Shown one piece after another: positions 16,329 to 25,681 of a stretch of DNA of 42,908 bases. The DNA is from Limnoglobus sp043780595. GTDB taxonomy: Bacteria; Planctomycetota; Planctomycetia; Gemmatales; Gemmataceae. Under the pieces are notes generated by a model. It made no database searches, had not been told where the DNA came from, and was given only the letters and a program-made list of their open reading frames with translations. The first letter of the stretch is position 1. Every line of letters begins with the position of its first letter. The translations under genes and the position numbers were made by a program. The stretch lies in assembly GCA_043780595.1 (NCBI GenBank), contig JAYWCL010000053.1, positions 1 to 42,908 of the forward strand, read 5' to 3'.

Positions 16329-19202
16329 GTGCCTGCGGAACGACTTGCCGTTCAACTGGTCGACGATCTGCGGGCGCTCGTTCGCGGGCGCTTCTGCGGC
16401 GACGATCTCACGCGCACGCTCTATTCCACCGATGCCAGCCCGTTTCAAATCCTGCCGCTCGGCGTCGTGATTCCCGCCGACGAAGCCGACCTTTGCACGG
16501 TCGTGAAATACGCCCACGAACACGGCATCCCCATCACCGCACGCGGCGCGGGAACGGGCCTTGCGGGCGAGTCGCTCGGCCCCGGTTTGATCGTCGATCT
16601 CAGCGTCCACTTCCGCCGCATTCTGGAAGTCGGCCCCGATTTCGTCCGCGTCGAACCGGGCGTCACGTATTCCGAACTCGCGACCGAACTGGCGAAGCAC
16701 GGGCGACGATTCGCACCGAATCCGGCGAACGGCGCGAGTTGCACACTCGGCGGAATGATCGCCACGAACGCCAGCGGCGACACGGCATTTCGCCACGGTT
16801 ACACCCGCGATTACGTCCGCGATTTACGCATCGTCTGGGACGATGGCACCGCCGAAACGCTCTCCGAATGCGGCCCGCGCACGACGGCCGTTCGCAACGA
16901 ATGCACGACGCTGTTGAGCGAAAATCGCGACATCATTTCGATTACGCGGCCGCACACCGCGTTCAACCGTTGCGGCTACGTGCTCGACGATGTCGTCGAA
17001 GCCGATGGCGCGAACCTCGCGAAGCTGTTCGTCGGCTCCGAAGGTACGTTCGGCATCATCGCGGAAGCGACGTTGCGAACTGTGCCATTACCCGGCGGCG
17101 TCTGCCTCGCGCTGCTCGGTTTCGCGTCGTTCGATTGCGCTCTGAAAGCGGGCGTCGATCTCAAACGCGAACCGGGAATCGTCGGGTGCGATTTACTCGA
17201 TCAGCGCCTGTTATCGTTGGCACGGACGGCGAAACCGGAGAGCGGCGTCACGCCAGTGCCGAGTACCGTCGGCGCGGTGCTCGTCGTCATGTGGGAAGCC
17301 GAAACCGAGCGCGATGCCGTGGCGTTCGGGCACGATGCCGTCGAGCGATTGCGGGCCGCCCACCGAATCCACGTGCTGACCGAGCCGACGTGCGAACCGG
17401 CAGATGTGGCTCGAATTCAAGCGTTTCGCGAGTCGGTCGTCATGGGGTTGTACGCCTTGGGGAAGGGGCGTCGGCCCGAGGCGTTCATCGAAGATACCGC
17501 CGTGCCAACCGAGGAACTGGCCGCATTCGTCGCGGGTGTGCAAGAGATTTTGCGTACCGATGACACCACGGCGTCATTCCTCATTCACGTGCTCGCGGGG
17601 CAGGTTCACACGCGGCCGTTCGTCGACCTCAACGACGAAGCCGACCGCGCGAAAATGTGGTCGATTGCCGAGCGCGTTCATGCCCTGGCGATCGCACACA
17701 GCGGCACGATCAGTTCGCAGCACGGCACCGGTTTGGCCCGCACGCCGTGGGTGGAAAAACAGTACGGCCCGCAGATGCCGGTGTTCCGCGAGTTGAAACG
17801 CATCTTCGACCCGAAGAACATTTTGAACCCCGGCAAGATCGTCGGCCCCGATCCGAGCCGCCCCGCGTGGCCACTCCGGGCAGTGGTGGTATCGCCGGAA
17901 CGACAAACGTTACTGATTTGGAACGACAGCCCCACGCAAGAAGCGGCGAAGTGCAACGGCTGCGGCGACTGTCGCCCCCGCGCCACGACGACGCGCATGT
18001 GCCCGATCTTTTTGGCAACGGGCGAAGAAGCCGCGACACCCCGCGCCAAGGCGAACGTACTGCGGCAAATGACCGACGAAAAAGAACTCCTGAGCGACGA
18101 TGTTCGCGAATTGGCGAAGCTCTGCGTGAACTGCAAGATGTGCCGCGACGAGTGCCGTGCGAAAGTCGATATTCCCAAATTAATGCTAGAAACGAAGGCC
18201 GCACTCTACGAAGAACACGGTCTCGACCGCCGCGACTGGCTGCTCGCTCGCGCCGAGACACTCTCGCGCTGGGCGAGCAATTTCGCCTTTTCCACCAACG
18301 TAATTTTAAGCACGCGCTGGTCGCGCTGGTTGCTCGAAAAAATCTTCGGGCTGTCGCGGTACCGGCAGTTGCCGCGCTTCACGCACCGGACGTTTCTGCG
18401 CCGTGCCCGCCGTGCCGGTTGGACGACGCGGAACCCGAAAGCGACGGGGCGGAAGTTCGCGTACTTCGTCGATGTCTACGCGAACGCGATCGATCCGCAG
18501 ATCGGCGAAGCGACTGTCGCCGTGCTGCAACACCACGGGTTCGACGTGCTGGTGCCGCGCCGGCAACGCGGTAGCGGCATGACGCCGCTCTCGTATGGCG
18601 ATGTCGATACCGCCCGCGCCGTCGCCAGATACAACGTGCGAACGCTCGCCGAACTCGTGCGCGAAGGTTACACGGTTGTCTGTTCCGAACCGACGGCCGC
18701 ACTGGCGCTGACGCACGATTATCTCGATTTACTCGACGATCCCGATGCGAAGTTGGTGGCGGCGAACACCGTGGAACTGATGACGTTACTCGGCGAGTTG
18801 CAAATTGCGGGCACGCTGAAGTCGCCGGTTCGCGACGTGCCGTTCGGCGTGGGACACCACGTGCCGTGCCACTTGAAGGCGTTGCGCGGCGGAGCAGCGG
18901 GGCCGAAATTGCTGGCAACGATACCGGGGATGCAAGTCCACACGTTGGACGTGAGTTGCTCCGGAATGGCGGGAACCTGGGGCCTGGCGGCACGCCACCG
19001 CGAAGCCTCGTTGGCGGCCGGGCGACCGATGCTCGAGGCCTTCGACCGACCCCGTGCGACCTTCGGTGCAACCGAATGTTCCGCATGCCGAATGCAAATG
19101 CAAGACGCCACCGGCAAGCGAACGCTCCACCCCGTGCAGTACTTGGCCTACGCCTACGGCCTATTGCCAGACCTGGAAGCGAGTTTGAAAACGCCCGTGT
19201 AA
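16329..19202 (+). CDS. FAD-binding and Fe-S oxidoreductase (GlcD-GlcF fusion, D-lactate/glycolate dehydrogenase type)
   Basis: 957 residues from a GTG at 16329 with GAGG just upstream. The N-terminal half is a FAD_binding_4/PCMH domain (TARGAGTGLAGESLGPG, PNPANGASCTLGGMIATNASG) followed by the FAD-oxidase C-terminal domain ending HGTGLARTPWVE. Two 4Fe-4S motifs follow near 540 (CNGCGDC...CP) and near 598 (CVNCKMCRDEC), then CCG-type cysteine-rich domains with HHVPCHLK near 846 and DVSCSGMAG near 874. This is the fused dehydrogenase plus GlcF-like architecture that oxidises 2-hydroxy acids such as D-lactate or glycolate and passes electrons to the respiratory chain. Which acid is used cannot be told from sequence. 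Confidence 0.92.
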   Translation: MPAERLAVQLVDDLRALVRGRFCGDDLTRTLYSTDASPFQILPLGVVIPADEADLCTVVKYAHEHGIPITARGAGTGLAGESLGPGLIVDLSVHFRRILEVGPDFVRVEPGVTYSELATELAKHGRRFAPNPANGASCTLGGMIATNASGDTAFRHGYTRDYVRDLRIVWDDGTAETLSECGPRTTAVRNECTTLLSENRDIISITRPHTAFNRCGYVLDDVVEADGANLAKLFVGSEGTFGIIAEATLRTVPLPGGVCLALLGFASFDCALKAGVDLKREPGIVGCDLLDQRLLSLARTAKPESGVTPVPSTVGAVLVVMWEAETERDAVAFGHDAVERLRAAHRIHVLTEPTCEPADVARIQAFRESVVMGLYALGKGRRPEAFIEDTAVPTEELAAFVAGVQEILRTDDTTASFLIHVLAGQVHTRPFVDLNDEADRAKMWSIAERVHALAIAHSGTISSQHGTGLARTPWVEKQYGPQMPVFRELKRIFDPKNILNPGKIVGPDPSRPAWPLRAVVVSPERQTLLIWNDSPTQEAAKCNGCGDCRPRATTTRMCPIFLATGEEAATPRAKANVLRQMTDEKELLSDDVRELAKLCVNCKMCRDECRAKVDIPKLMLETKAALYEEHGLDRRDWLLARAETLSRWASNFAFSTNVILSTRWSRWLLEKIFGLSRYRQLPRFTHRTFLRRARRAGWTTRNPKATGRKFAYFVDVYANAIDPQIGEATVAVLQHHGFDVLVPRRQRGSGMTPLSYGDVDTARAVARYNVRTLAELVREGYTVVCSEPTAALALTHDYLDLLDDPDAKLVAANTVELMTLLGELQIAGTLKSPVRDVPFGVGHHVPCHLKALRGGAAGPKLLATIPGMQVHTLDVSCSGMAGTWGLAARHREASLAAGRPMLEAFDRPRATFGATECSACRMQMQDATGKRTLHPVQYLAYAYGLLPDLEASLKTPV

Positions 19203-19210
19203 ACGTGTTT

Positions 19211-20269
19211 TTACCTTGCGGCGACGACGGGTACCAGTGGGCGTTCGTCGATGGGCATGCGCGGCATCGGTGCGGCGGCCGGTTGTGGGACGTTGCCGCC
19301 GAGGTGGCGGTCGAAGAACGCGATCAACTTCGCGTGATACTCTTCGCGAGCCACGTGCAAGGCAAGGTTGTGCTTCGCGCCGGGGACGATCCAGAGTTCC
19401 TTCGCGGTCACGCGCTTCGCCTGCGAGAACAGCGTTTCGGCCATCTCGGGTTTGATGTAGTTATCGCCGCCCCCGTGGATCATCAGTAGCGGTTGCTTCA
19501 TGCGGCGCACGGCTTTTTCGACGCTGACGAACTCGATGTTCCGCTTCTTCGCGACTTTCTTAATCGCAGCCAACCCGAGCATCCCGTAGAACCAATCCGG
19601 AATTCGCTTGCGGATCCAGTTGCGGCGTTTCAGGTAGATGCTCACCCATTTGCGAAGGAACGGCACGACGGTGGTGTACGTCCCGAACGCGCCATCGGTG
19701 GCGACGCAACGCACGAGGCGATCTTCGGAAGCGATCAGCAACCCGAGGCTGCCGCCCTTGCTGATACCGAAGATGCCCACGCCCGCCGGGTCGGCATCGG
19801 GCCGGTAATGCAGGTATTTGATCGCGGTGCGCATGTCGGCGAGGTCGCGATCCGTCGACCACGGCATCGGTTCGTAGGTGGCGTCCTTGTCGCTATCGCC
19901 CTGGTTGCGCGGTTCGTACGTGAAGACGTCGTAGCCAATCGCCGAAAGGCGGTCGCTATAGCTGACGCTCGACCAGCGACTGGAACCGTATTCGAGGCCG
20001 AACAGGATCACGCCACGGCGTACGGCGGCAGGGGTTTTGCGGTAGTAACCGCGCAACTCGAGACCTTCGGGCGTGAGGATGCGGACATCCTCTGCTCCGT
20101 TGATCGGGTTGCCGCGCGGGATGATGAACAGCGGTTTTTCTTCAAAAATGCGGATGATGACGTCGATGTAACGGAAGCGGTAATAGGCGTAGAAACCGAT
20201 GATCGCGATACCAGCAATTGGTACGGGGCCGAAGACGAAACCGAGTATCCAGAACATCCAATCGGGCAT
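19211..20269 (-). CDS. Membrane-anchored alpha/beta hydrolase
   Basis: The ATG at 20269 is preferred (GGAG about nine bases upstream), giving 352 residues; the frame also opens 30 codons earlier. The N-terminus has a hydrophobic anchor (MFWILGFVFGPVPIAGIAI), then an alpha/beta-hydrolase fold: YGSSRWS, YEPRNQGDSD, nucleophile Ser170 in GISKGGS, acid Asp269 in HGGGDNYI and His300 in GAKHN. This matches the BAAT/dienelactone-type esterase layout. The substrate is unknown. It lies about 140 bases downstream of the ketosynthase gene on the same strand and may act as a thioesterase or esterase for that operon, which is inference. Confidence 0.85.
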   Translation of the reverse strand: MPDWMFWILGFVFGPVPIAGIAIIGFYAYYRFRYIDVIIRIFEEKPLFIIPRGNPINGAEDVRILTPEGLELRGYYRKTPAAVRRGVILFGLEYGSSRWSSVSYSDRLSAIGYDVFTYEPRNQGDSDKDATYEPMPWSTDRDLADMRTAIKYLHYRPDADPAGVGIFGISKGGSLGLLIASEDRLVRCVATDGAFGTYTTVVPFLRKWVSIYLKRRNWIRKRIPDWFYGMLGLAAIKKVAKKRNIEFVSVEKAVRRMKQPLLMIHGGGDNYIKPEMAETLFSQAKRVTAKELWIVPGAKHNLALHVAREEYHAKLIAFFDRHLGGNVPQPAAAPMPRMPIDERPLVPVVAAR

Positions 20270-20410
20270 CGGGCGGTGCTCCGTCAGCAGGTGAAATCGT
20301 AGGCGGATCTTGACGCCAGCCACTACGAGCCACCGGGCTAGTCCCGGTGGGATCTTCAACTCACAAAAACCAGTCGCGGCGAGTCTTCGAGACTCGACGC
20401 CCCATGTACT

Positions 20411-21700
20411 TTAAGTCCGGCTGGCGATCAGCGTGATATTCTGTCCGCCGAAGCCGAAGCTATTCGACAGCACATTTCGTACGCCGGTTTTCGGTCGCGC
20501 CTGATTCGGTACATAATCAAGATCGCACAATGGGTCGGGTGTTTCGTAGTTAATTGTCGGCGGAAGTACGTTTTGTCGCATGGCGAGGATGGAAATAATC
20601 AGTTCGACCGCGCCACCCGCTGCAATCAGATGCCCGAGCATGCTCTTGCTGCTCGAAACGGGGGTCGTGTAAGCGAGTTCGCCGAGCGCCCCTTTTACTG
20701 CCGCCGTCTCGGCTTCGTCGTTCGCCGATGTGCTGGTGCCGTGCGCATTGATGTAACCGATGTCTGCCGGTTTTAACCCCGCATCGATCAAAGCGTTCCG
20801 CATCGACATCACCGCGCCGCGGCCTTTCGGGTGCGGATCGGTCATGCGATACGCATCGCCGGTGGAGCCGTAGCCCGTGAGTTCGGCGTAAATCGTCGCG
20901 CCGCGTTTCTTCGCGTGTTCGTACTCTTCGAGGATGACCATACCGGCCCCCTCACCTAATACGAACCCATCGCGATTGAGGTCGAACGGGCGGCTCGCTT
21001 TCTTCGGGTCGGCGTTGCGTTGCGAGAGCGCCGTCAACCGGTTGAACCCCGTGACGCCGAGCGGGTGGATCATGCTGTGCGCGCCACCGGCAACCATAAT
21101 GTCCGCGTCGCCGTGTCGGATCATCGCGGCGGCTTCACCGATCGCCTGCGCACTTGCAGCACACGCCGTCAAACAAGTTAAATTTGGCCCGCATAAATCG
21201 AACTCGTACGCCACGTGCCCGGCGGTCGTGTTCATCTCGACTTCGAGTTCGTGCTCGCCATCGAACCGGCCAAACGCCGCACTGCAAAACTTACCCGTGT
21301 CGGCCTTATACCCACCGACTTCGGTGGCATCGGCGACGCTGCTGGCGAGGCTGTGGAAGTCTTCGCTACCTTCGCCGGAGCCGAGGTAAACGCCGAGCCG
21401 CGTCGGGTCGAGGCCGTTCGCGCCGAGCAGGTTACCGTCGGCCAGCGCTTGTTGCGCGGCGGCGAGCGCGAAGCGGGCGTTCGACCCCGCTTTCGTGAAC
21501 CGCTGGGCATTCGGTATCCAATTGCCGAGGTCGAAGTTCTTCACTTCGGCGGCGAAGGTGGTCGGGAAGGTGCTGGCGTCGAAGTGCGTGATCGGTGCGG
21601 TGCCGCTGACGCCTTCGAGGATGTTAGCGAACATCTCCCGGACCGTGTGGCCGATCGGGGTGACGACACCCATACCCGTAATGACGACGCGCTTCCGCAT
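20411..21700 (-). CDS. fabF: Beta-ketoacyl-ACP synthase II (FabF-type, active)
   Basis: 429 residues from the ATG at 21700 (MRKRVVITGMG), where the family normally begins. It has the full condensing-enzyme triad: catalytic Cys in LTACAASAQAIGEA, His in NAHGTSTSANDEAE and His in KSMLGHLIAAGGAVE, plus the FGFGGQN C-terminal loop. It condenses acyl groups with malonyl-ACP. As the last gene of the acyl-chain operon and partner of the degenerate ketosynthase just upstream, it is probably the active half of a KS/chain-length-factor heterodimer rather than the housekeeping FabF. Confidence 0.93.
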   Translation of the reverse strand: MRKRVVITGMGVVTPIGHTVREMFANILEGVSGTAPITHFDASTFPTTFAAEVKNFDLGNWIPNAQRFTKAGSNARFALAAAQQALADGNLLGANGLDPTRLGVYLGSGEGSEDFHSLASSVADATEVGGYKADTGKFCSAAFGRFDGEHELEVEMNTTAGHVAYEFDLCGPNLTCLTACAASAQAIGEAAAMIRHGDADIMVAGGAHSMIHPLGVTGFNRLTALSQRNADPKKASRPFDLNRDGFVLGEGAGMVILEEYEHAKKRGATIYAELTGYGSTGDAYRMTDPHPKGRGAVMSMRNALIDAGLKPADIGYINAHGTSTSANDEAETAAVKGALGELAYTTPVSSSKSMLGHLIAAGGAVELIISILAMRQNVLPPTINYETPDPLCDLDYVPNQARPKTGVRNVLSNSFGFGGQNITLIASRT

Positions 21701-21719
21701 ATCGGTTCTCGTGGTGGTA

Positions 21720-23027
21720 TCAACCGTCGTAACGGCGCAGGACGGCCACCGCACACTGGCCCATGTCTGTGTAACTGATCTTCACCGCGTACGGTTTGGT
21801 CACGGGGCGCGGCGCGCCGACATGCACCGCCACGGGGCACTCGGGGTCCGGTGTCGTGTAGTTGATCGTGCCGGGAAGTTTCCCTTCGTGCAGTGCCATC
21901 GCACTCACGATCAGTTCCAAAATTCCTGCGGCGGCACCGGTGTTACCCGTCTGCCCCTTCAGTGCATAGACGGGAACGGCACCGCCGAAGACTTCGTGAA
22001 TCGCACGCGCCTCGAACGCATCGAGGTACGGCGAACCGCCGGCGTGCGAGTTCACGTGATCGACTTCCGACGGCGCGATCCCCGCTTCGGCGAGCGCGTT
22101 GCGAATGATGCGGGCGAGGATCTTGCCCTTCATGCCCTTATCGAACCCGGCGGCGACACCGACGACTTCGGCATAGATTTTCGCACCGCGATTCCGCGCG
22201 AAGTCGAGATCTTCGAGGCCGACAGCAGCGGCGGCTTCCCCGAAGGCGATGCCATCGCGGTGCAAATCGAACGGGCGGATGGCCGTTGCGGGGCTGTCGT
22301 TCTTTTTGGTGAACGGCGTGAAGGTGCTGTGCCGTGCGTAACTGACGGGGTTAATTTTCGACTCGGTGCCGCCGACGAGGAAGAAGTCGGCGAGGCCGCG
22401 GTTCATGATGCGATACGCTTCGGCGAGTGCGAGAATTCCGGAAGCGTCGGCTTCGGTGATCGTGTTGTTCGGCCCTTGCGCATCGAAGAAGATCGACGTA
22501 TGGCACGCCGACATGTTCGGCAGATACTTGAGCATCCAGTTCGGCGGGACGCTTTCGATACCGACATTGCCCCAGGCTTTGAGGTCGATCGTTCCCGGTG
22601 TGGCCGCGACGCTGAGTTTGGTGGCGCAGGCGATGTCGTCGATGTCGGTGGCGACCATCACGCAGCCGAACTCGATGCCGAAGCGGAACGGGTCGATCTG
22701 TCCCTTCTGCGGGCCGCCGTCGTCCATCGCGAGTTGGGCCGCACAGACGCCGAGGTGGACGGTGCGCGCCATGTTCTTGAGCGATTTTCGGCCGTCTTTA
22801 TTGATCGCGGGAACGAACAGCTTCGGGTCGTAGTCGAGGATTTCGCCACCGATGCGGCACGGCAACGGCGAGACGTCGAGTAGCTGAATGGGCCGCACGC
22901 CGCACGTACCCGCCAACGCCGCCGCCCAGAAGGTCGACAGCTTGGAACCGATCGGGGAGAGTACGCCGAGGCCGGTGAGGACGGTTCGGCGCGAGTTCGC
23001 AGACATATCGGGTCGCCCAGGGAGCAT
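21720..23027 (-). CDS. Degenerate ketosynthase / chain-length-factor-like protein
   Basis: 435 residues. The thiolase-like fold is clear (VLTGLGVLSPIG, FFLVGGTESKINPVSYAR, GAKIYAEVVGVAAG, NYTTPDPECPV), but the active site is lost: the Cys motif reads EADASG with Ala at the Cys position, the first His is kept (NSHAGGS), and the second His motif reads KGQTGNTGAA with Asn for His. Loss of Cys beside an active KS is the hallmark of chain-length factors in type II PKS and aryl-polyene systems. The start at 23027 overlaps the previous stop as TGATG, pointing to translational coupling; an internal ATG at 23006 would also fit the family. Confidence 0.85.
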   Translation of the reverse strand: MLPGRPDMSANSRRTVLTGLGVLSPIGSKLSTFWAAALAGTCGVRPIQLLDVSPLPCRIGGEILDYDPKLFVPAINKDGRKSLKNMARTVHLGVCAAQLAMDDGGPQKGQIDPFRFGIEFGCVMVATDIDDIACATKLSVAATPGTIDLKAWGNVGIESVPPNWMLKYLPNMSACHTSIFFDAQGPNNTITEADASGILALAEAYRIMNRGLADFFLVGGTESKINPVSYARHSTFTPFTKKNDSPATAIRPFDLHRDGIAFGEAAAAVGLEDLDFARNRGAKIYAEVVGVAAGFDKGMKGKILARIIRNALAEAGIAPSEVDHVNSHAGGSPYLDAFEARAIHEVFGGAVPVYALKGQTGNTGAAAGILELIVSAMALHEGKLPGTINYTTPDPECPVAVHVGAPRPVTKPYAVKISYTDMGQCAVAVLRRYDG

Positions 23028-23500
23028 CAGTTCGGCTTCGTTTTCGCGGTTGCGATCAGGTCTTTCAACACGCCGGTAAACACGAAATTATCGTCGCCGA
23101 ACAACAGCGCGGATCGGCTTTGATCCAGGTGCGCGAAGAAGATTTCGGCTTCGGCGATGAGTTCGTCGCCACAGGTGACGCGCCCACTTACGATGCCGCC
23201 TTCGGGCCGCAGATCGAGCATCTCGACGCGGTACGTGAGCATTTCGCCGGGCATCGCTTCGCGGTGGAACTTGGCCGTCGGCACTTTCGCCAGCACGACC
23301 TTCTCGCGGAACTGATTCGCTTCGCCGACGAGGATGCCGCCCGTTTGGGCGAGTCCTTCGAGGATCAGCGAGGCGGGCATTACGGGGAAGCCCGGAAAGT
23401 GCTCCCCGAATACGTCTTCGGCGTGGCTGAGCGACTTCACCGCCGTCGCGGACTTGCCCGATTCAAATTCGGTGAATCGGTCGATCCAAATCCAGCGCAT
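23027..23500 (-). CDS. FabZ/FabA-like 3-hydroxyacyl-ACP dehydratase 1
   Basis: 157 residues, a single hotdog-fold domain. HFPGFPVMPASLILEGLAQ holds the catalytic His and Glu in the FabZ order, and the C-terminal half (YRVEMLDLRPEGGIVSG, ELIAEAEIFFA) gives the remaining hotdog strands. It would dehydrate 3-hydroxyacyl-ACP to the trans-2-enoyl form. It is the fourth gene of the operon, between ACP and the chain-length-factor-like gene, whose start it overlaps. Confidence 0.88.
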   Translation of the reverse strand: MRWIWIDRFTEFESGKSATAVKSLSHAEDVFGEHFPGFPVMPASLILEGLAQTGGILVGEANQFREKVVLAKVPTAKFHREAMPGEMLTYRVEMLDLRPEGGIVSGRVTCGDELIAEAEIFFAHLDQSRSALLFGDDNFVFTGVLKDLIATAKTKPN

Positions 23501-23519
23501 AGCGTGTTCCGGTAGAGCG

Positions 23520-23915
23520 TTACGCCCCGAGTTTCATCGCGATGTAACGAACGATCAAGCTCACGGTGAACAGGTCGCCCATCTTTTCCATCTTCGGGTC
23601 GGCGGCGAATTTATTCACTTCCGTCGGGTCGGCGAACGGCATCTTCTCGCGCAGTTCGGCGAGGCCCTTATCGGTGATCTTGCCGTCTTCGACGAGGTCC
23701 GGGTCACCCTGGAAGATCGCTTCCGGGAAGAGTTCGCCGCGCGGGATCTTCATCCCGAACTCGCGTTCCAGCCGGAACACGATGTCGAGGAAGTCGATCG
23801 ACTCCGCGCCGAGGTCGGCCTGGAGGCGCGACGACATCGTCACCGCATCGTCGTCGGCGTTGAGGGCGTCCACCAGGGTGGCTTTGACCTTCGTGAAAAT
23901 CTCATCTTGCGTCAT
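23520..23915 (-). CDS. Acyl carrier protein with long C-terminal extension
   Basis: 131 residues versus about 80 for housekeeping ACP. The phosphopantetheine site is Ser39 in DLGAESID, followed by the FLDIVFRLEREFG helix that recognises partner enzymes. Residues 60-131 form an unusual extension (EAIFQGDPDLVEDGKIT, FADPTEVNKFA, VSLIVRYIAMKLGA) not found in AcpP; part may replace helices III/IV. It lies eight bases from the upstream ketoreductase gene, and it is probably the dedicated carrier for this pathway. Confidence 0.88.
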   Translation of the reverse strand: MTQDEIFTKVKATLVDALNADDDAVTMSSRLQADLGAESIDFLDIVFRLEREFGMKIPRGELFPEAIFQGDPDLVEDGKITDKGLAELREKMPFADPTEVNKFAADPKMEKMGDLFTVSLIVRYIAMKLGA

Positions 23916-23922
23916 GTCAACC

Positions 23923-24696
23923 TCATCCAGTCACTGCGCCGAGGCTGAGGCCGCCATCGACGGTGATGATTTGTCCGGTGATATACGATGCACCAGGTCC
24001 GGCCAGAAACACCACGACGTTCGCGATGTCCTCCGGTTTGCCCAACCGCCGCACCGGCACCAACTTCTTGGCAATAAAATCGCCCGCTTTCGACCGCACC
24101 GCTTCGCTCATGTCCGTTTCGATGAACCCCGGCGCGACCGCGTTCACGGTCACGTTGCGGCTACCCAGTTCCGTCGCCAAGGCCCGCGTGAACGAATTCA
24201 CCGCACCTTTGCTCGCCGCGTAGTTCGTCTGGCCGGCATTCACATGCTCGGCCGCCACGCTCGACACGTTGATAATCCGCCCGTATCGCTGCTTCAACGC
24301 CATCTGCGACGACACCGCGCGGCAGAAGTGGTACGTCCCGTCGAGGTTCGTCGACAGCACCGTCTTCCACGCATCGAGTTCCATCCGCAATAGCAAGCCG
24401 TCGCGAATGACGCCCGCGTTATTGACAAGAATATCGATGCGGCCCCAATCTGCCAGAACCCCTTCGACGGTCTTCTCGCCAGAAGTCGGGTCCGACACAT
24501 CGGCCTGCCACGCTTTCGCCACGCCACCGGCGGCGGTAATTTCCTGTTCGAGCTGCTCCGCGGCCTGTTGGCTGCCCTTGTACACGAACGCAACCTTCGC
24601 GCCTTCCCGAACGAGCGCCAGCACGATCGCCTTGCCAATTCCGCGACTGCCACCCGTCACGAGTGCCACTTGGTCCTTCAGTTGCAAAGCAGTCAC
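23923..24696 (-). CDS. fabG: 3-oxoacyl-ACP reductase (FabG-type SDR)
   Basis: 257 residues, a classical short-chain dehydrogenase: TGGSRGIGKA nucleotide-binding motif near the N-terminus, NNAG, Ser in INVSSVAA, YAASK catalytic pair and the PGFIETDM loop. It reduces 3-oxoacyl-ACP to 3-hydroxyacyl-ACP with NADPH. It lies between dehydratase 2 and ACP in a run with gaps of about 7-20 bases, so it is almost surely co-transcribed. A separate housekeeping fabG elsewhere is expected but not seen here. Confidence 0.92.
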   Translation of the reverse strand: MTALQLKDQVALVTGGSRGIGKAIVLALVREGAKVAFVYKGSQQAAEQLEQEITAAGGVAKAWQADVSDPTSGEKTVEGVLADWGRIDILVNNAGVIRDGLLLRMELDAWKTVLSTNLDGTYHFCRAVSSQMALKQRYGRIINVSSVAAEHVNAGQTNYAASKGAVNSFTRALATELGSRNVTVNAVAPGFIETDMSEAVRSKAGDFIAKKLVPVRRLGKPEDIANVVVFLAGPGASYITGQIITVDGGLSLGAVTG

Positions 24697-24705
24697 TCCC
24701 GGTGT

Positions 24706-25194
24706 TCAGTTCTTCGGGCGGAGTTCGCCGGTGAGCAATGCCCACCGTTCCCGCCAATGTTTCATCAATCGTTCGTCGGCGGCTTCACCGGCGGCCCCGC
24801 GATCCGACAGCCGATACCCGCCGAGCGTAAACTGTGCCGACACTGTGGTTTCCCCGGCATCGTTGATGCCCTTACCCTTGATTACCGCCGTGCCGCCTTC
24901 GACTTTCATCATCTCCACCGTGACGTCCATCCGTCGGCCCGGCAGCATGAAATTCCCGTACTTCACGTTACGGACTTCGCGCAACGCGATCACCGGGTCG
25001 CGGTAGTCGTTCGTCGCTCGCCACAACCACGCCCCGGCTTCGACCAGCGACTCCAGCATCAGTACGCCGGGCATCACCGGGAACCGCGGGAAGTGATCCG
25101 CGAGATATTCCTCACCCTGCGTGAGGAACTTCGAACCGCGTAGCGACTTGCCGGGTATCCATTCGTCGATCCGGTCGATTAACTGAAACCGCAT
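24706..25194 (-). CDS. FabZ/FabA-like dehydratase 2 (first gene of operon)
   Basis: 162 residues from the ATG at 25194 (MRFQLIDRIDEWIPGK), matching the start of the paralogue at 23.5 kb (MRWIWIDRFTEFESGK); the longer frame up to 25311 is probably not translated. HFPRFPVMPGVLMLESLVEAGAW contains the hotdog His and Glu. Two divergent dehydratases in one operon suggest either different chain lengths or a second role such as isomerisation. The promoter should lie in the stretch to about 25.4 kb, where no convincing sigma-70 box was seen. Confidence 0.85.
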   Translation of the reverse strand: MRFQLIDRIDEWIPGKSLRGSKFLTQGEEYLADHFPRFPVMPGVLMLESLVEAGAWLWRATNDYRDPVIALREVRNVKYGNFMLPGRRMDVTVEMMKVEGGTAVIKGKGINDAGETTVSAQFTLGGYRLSDRGAAGEAADERLMKHWRERWALLTGELRPKN

Positions 25195-25681
25195 CGGTAT
25201 ACGCCCTACATTCCGCTCATCCGTCGAAGCGTTCGCCTCAGACGCATCGCGAAATTTTAGATACTGTACGAATTCCCGGCCACTCCGCCCATCGACGCTA
25301 CCCCGCAACATCCTTATCTTCGACCGTTGCAGTTCGCCTACTTGTCACATCCTGATAAAATGTACCGTCGGTCGCAACCGTTTCCGTCGGAAATCTCGAC
25401 TCAAAACCGCGCCGCCGTTCGCTTTAGCGCGTCTGGGTAGTTTGCACCAATTTCGCAGGCGCGAACTCCACTCCGTATCGTTTGAAACCGGGATGCCCGT
25501 TTGTCGGTAGAAATTTCAGCCCGAACGGTTTTGTTAGCCCGACGCGCCAGCGAGGGGAACCCACAAGAAGGCACGCCATCGCAGAAACGATAATAATCCT
25601 AACGGGAATGAAGTGTTAGACTGGTAACGTGTCATTTCCAACTGCGAGAAGTATAAACTGAGACTACGGCAACACCATCTC
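25195..25681. other. Intergenic region between acyl operon and VWA gene
   Basis: About 490 bases between divergent genes. It must hold the promoters for both. I see one copy of a dispersed repeat (25534-25639) and otherwise nothing recognisable. The sequence near 25.35-25.5 kb has no open frame with coding character. Confidence 0.6.
25534..25639 (-). repeat. Dispersed repeat, minus-oriented copy
   Basis: On the minus strand it starts ggaaatgacacgttacc, passes through atcgtttctgcgatg and ends gcgcgtcgggctaac. The same order of words occurs on the plus strand at 29107-29231, which has an additional gttagcccgacgcgctagcg segment making a hairpin. The pair thus forms a long inverted repeat 3.5 kb apart. 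Confidence 0.8.

Noticed and set aside
16280..17563. 427-codon open frame overlapping the FAD oxidoreductase
   Set aside because: Arg-rich translation with no domain; the other frame encodes clear FAD and Fe-S motifs.
21495..22883. 462-codon plus-strand frame across the ketosynthase genes
   Set aside because: Antisense shadow of two condensing-enzyme genes.
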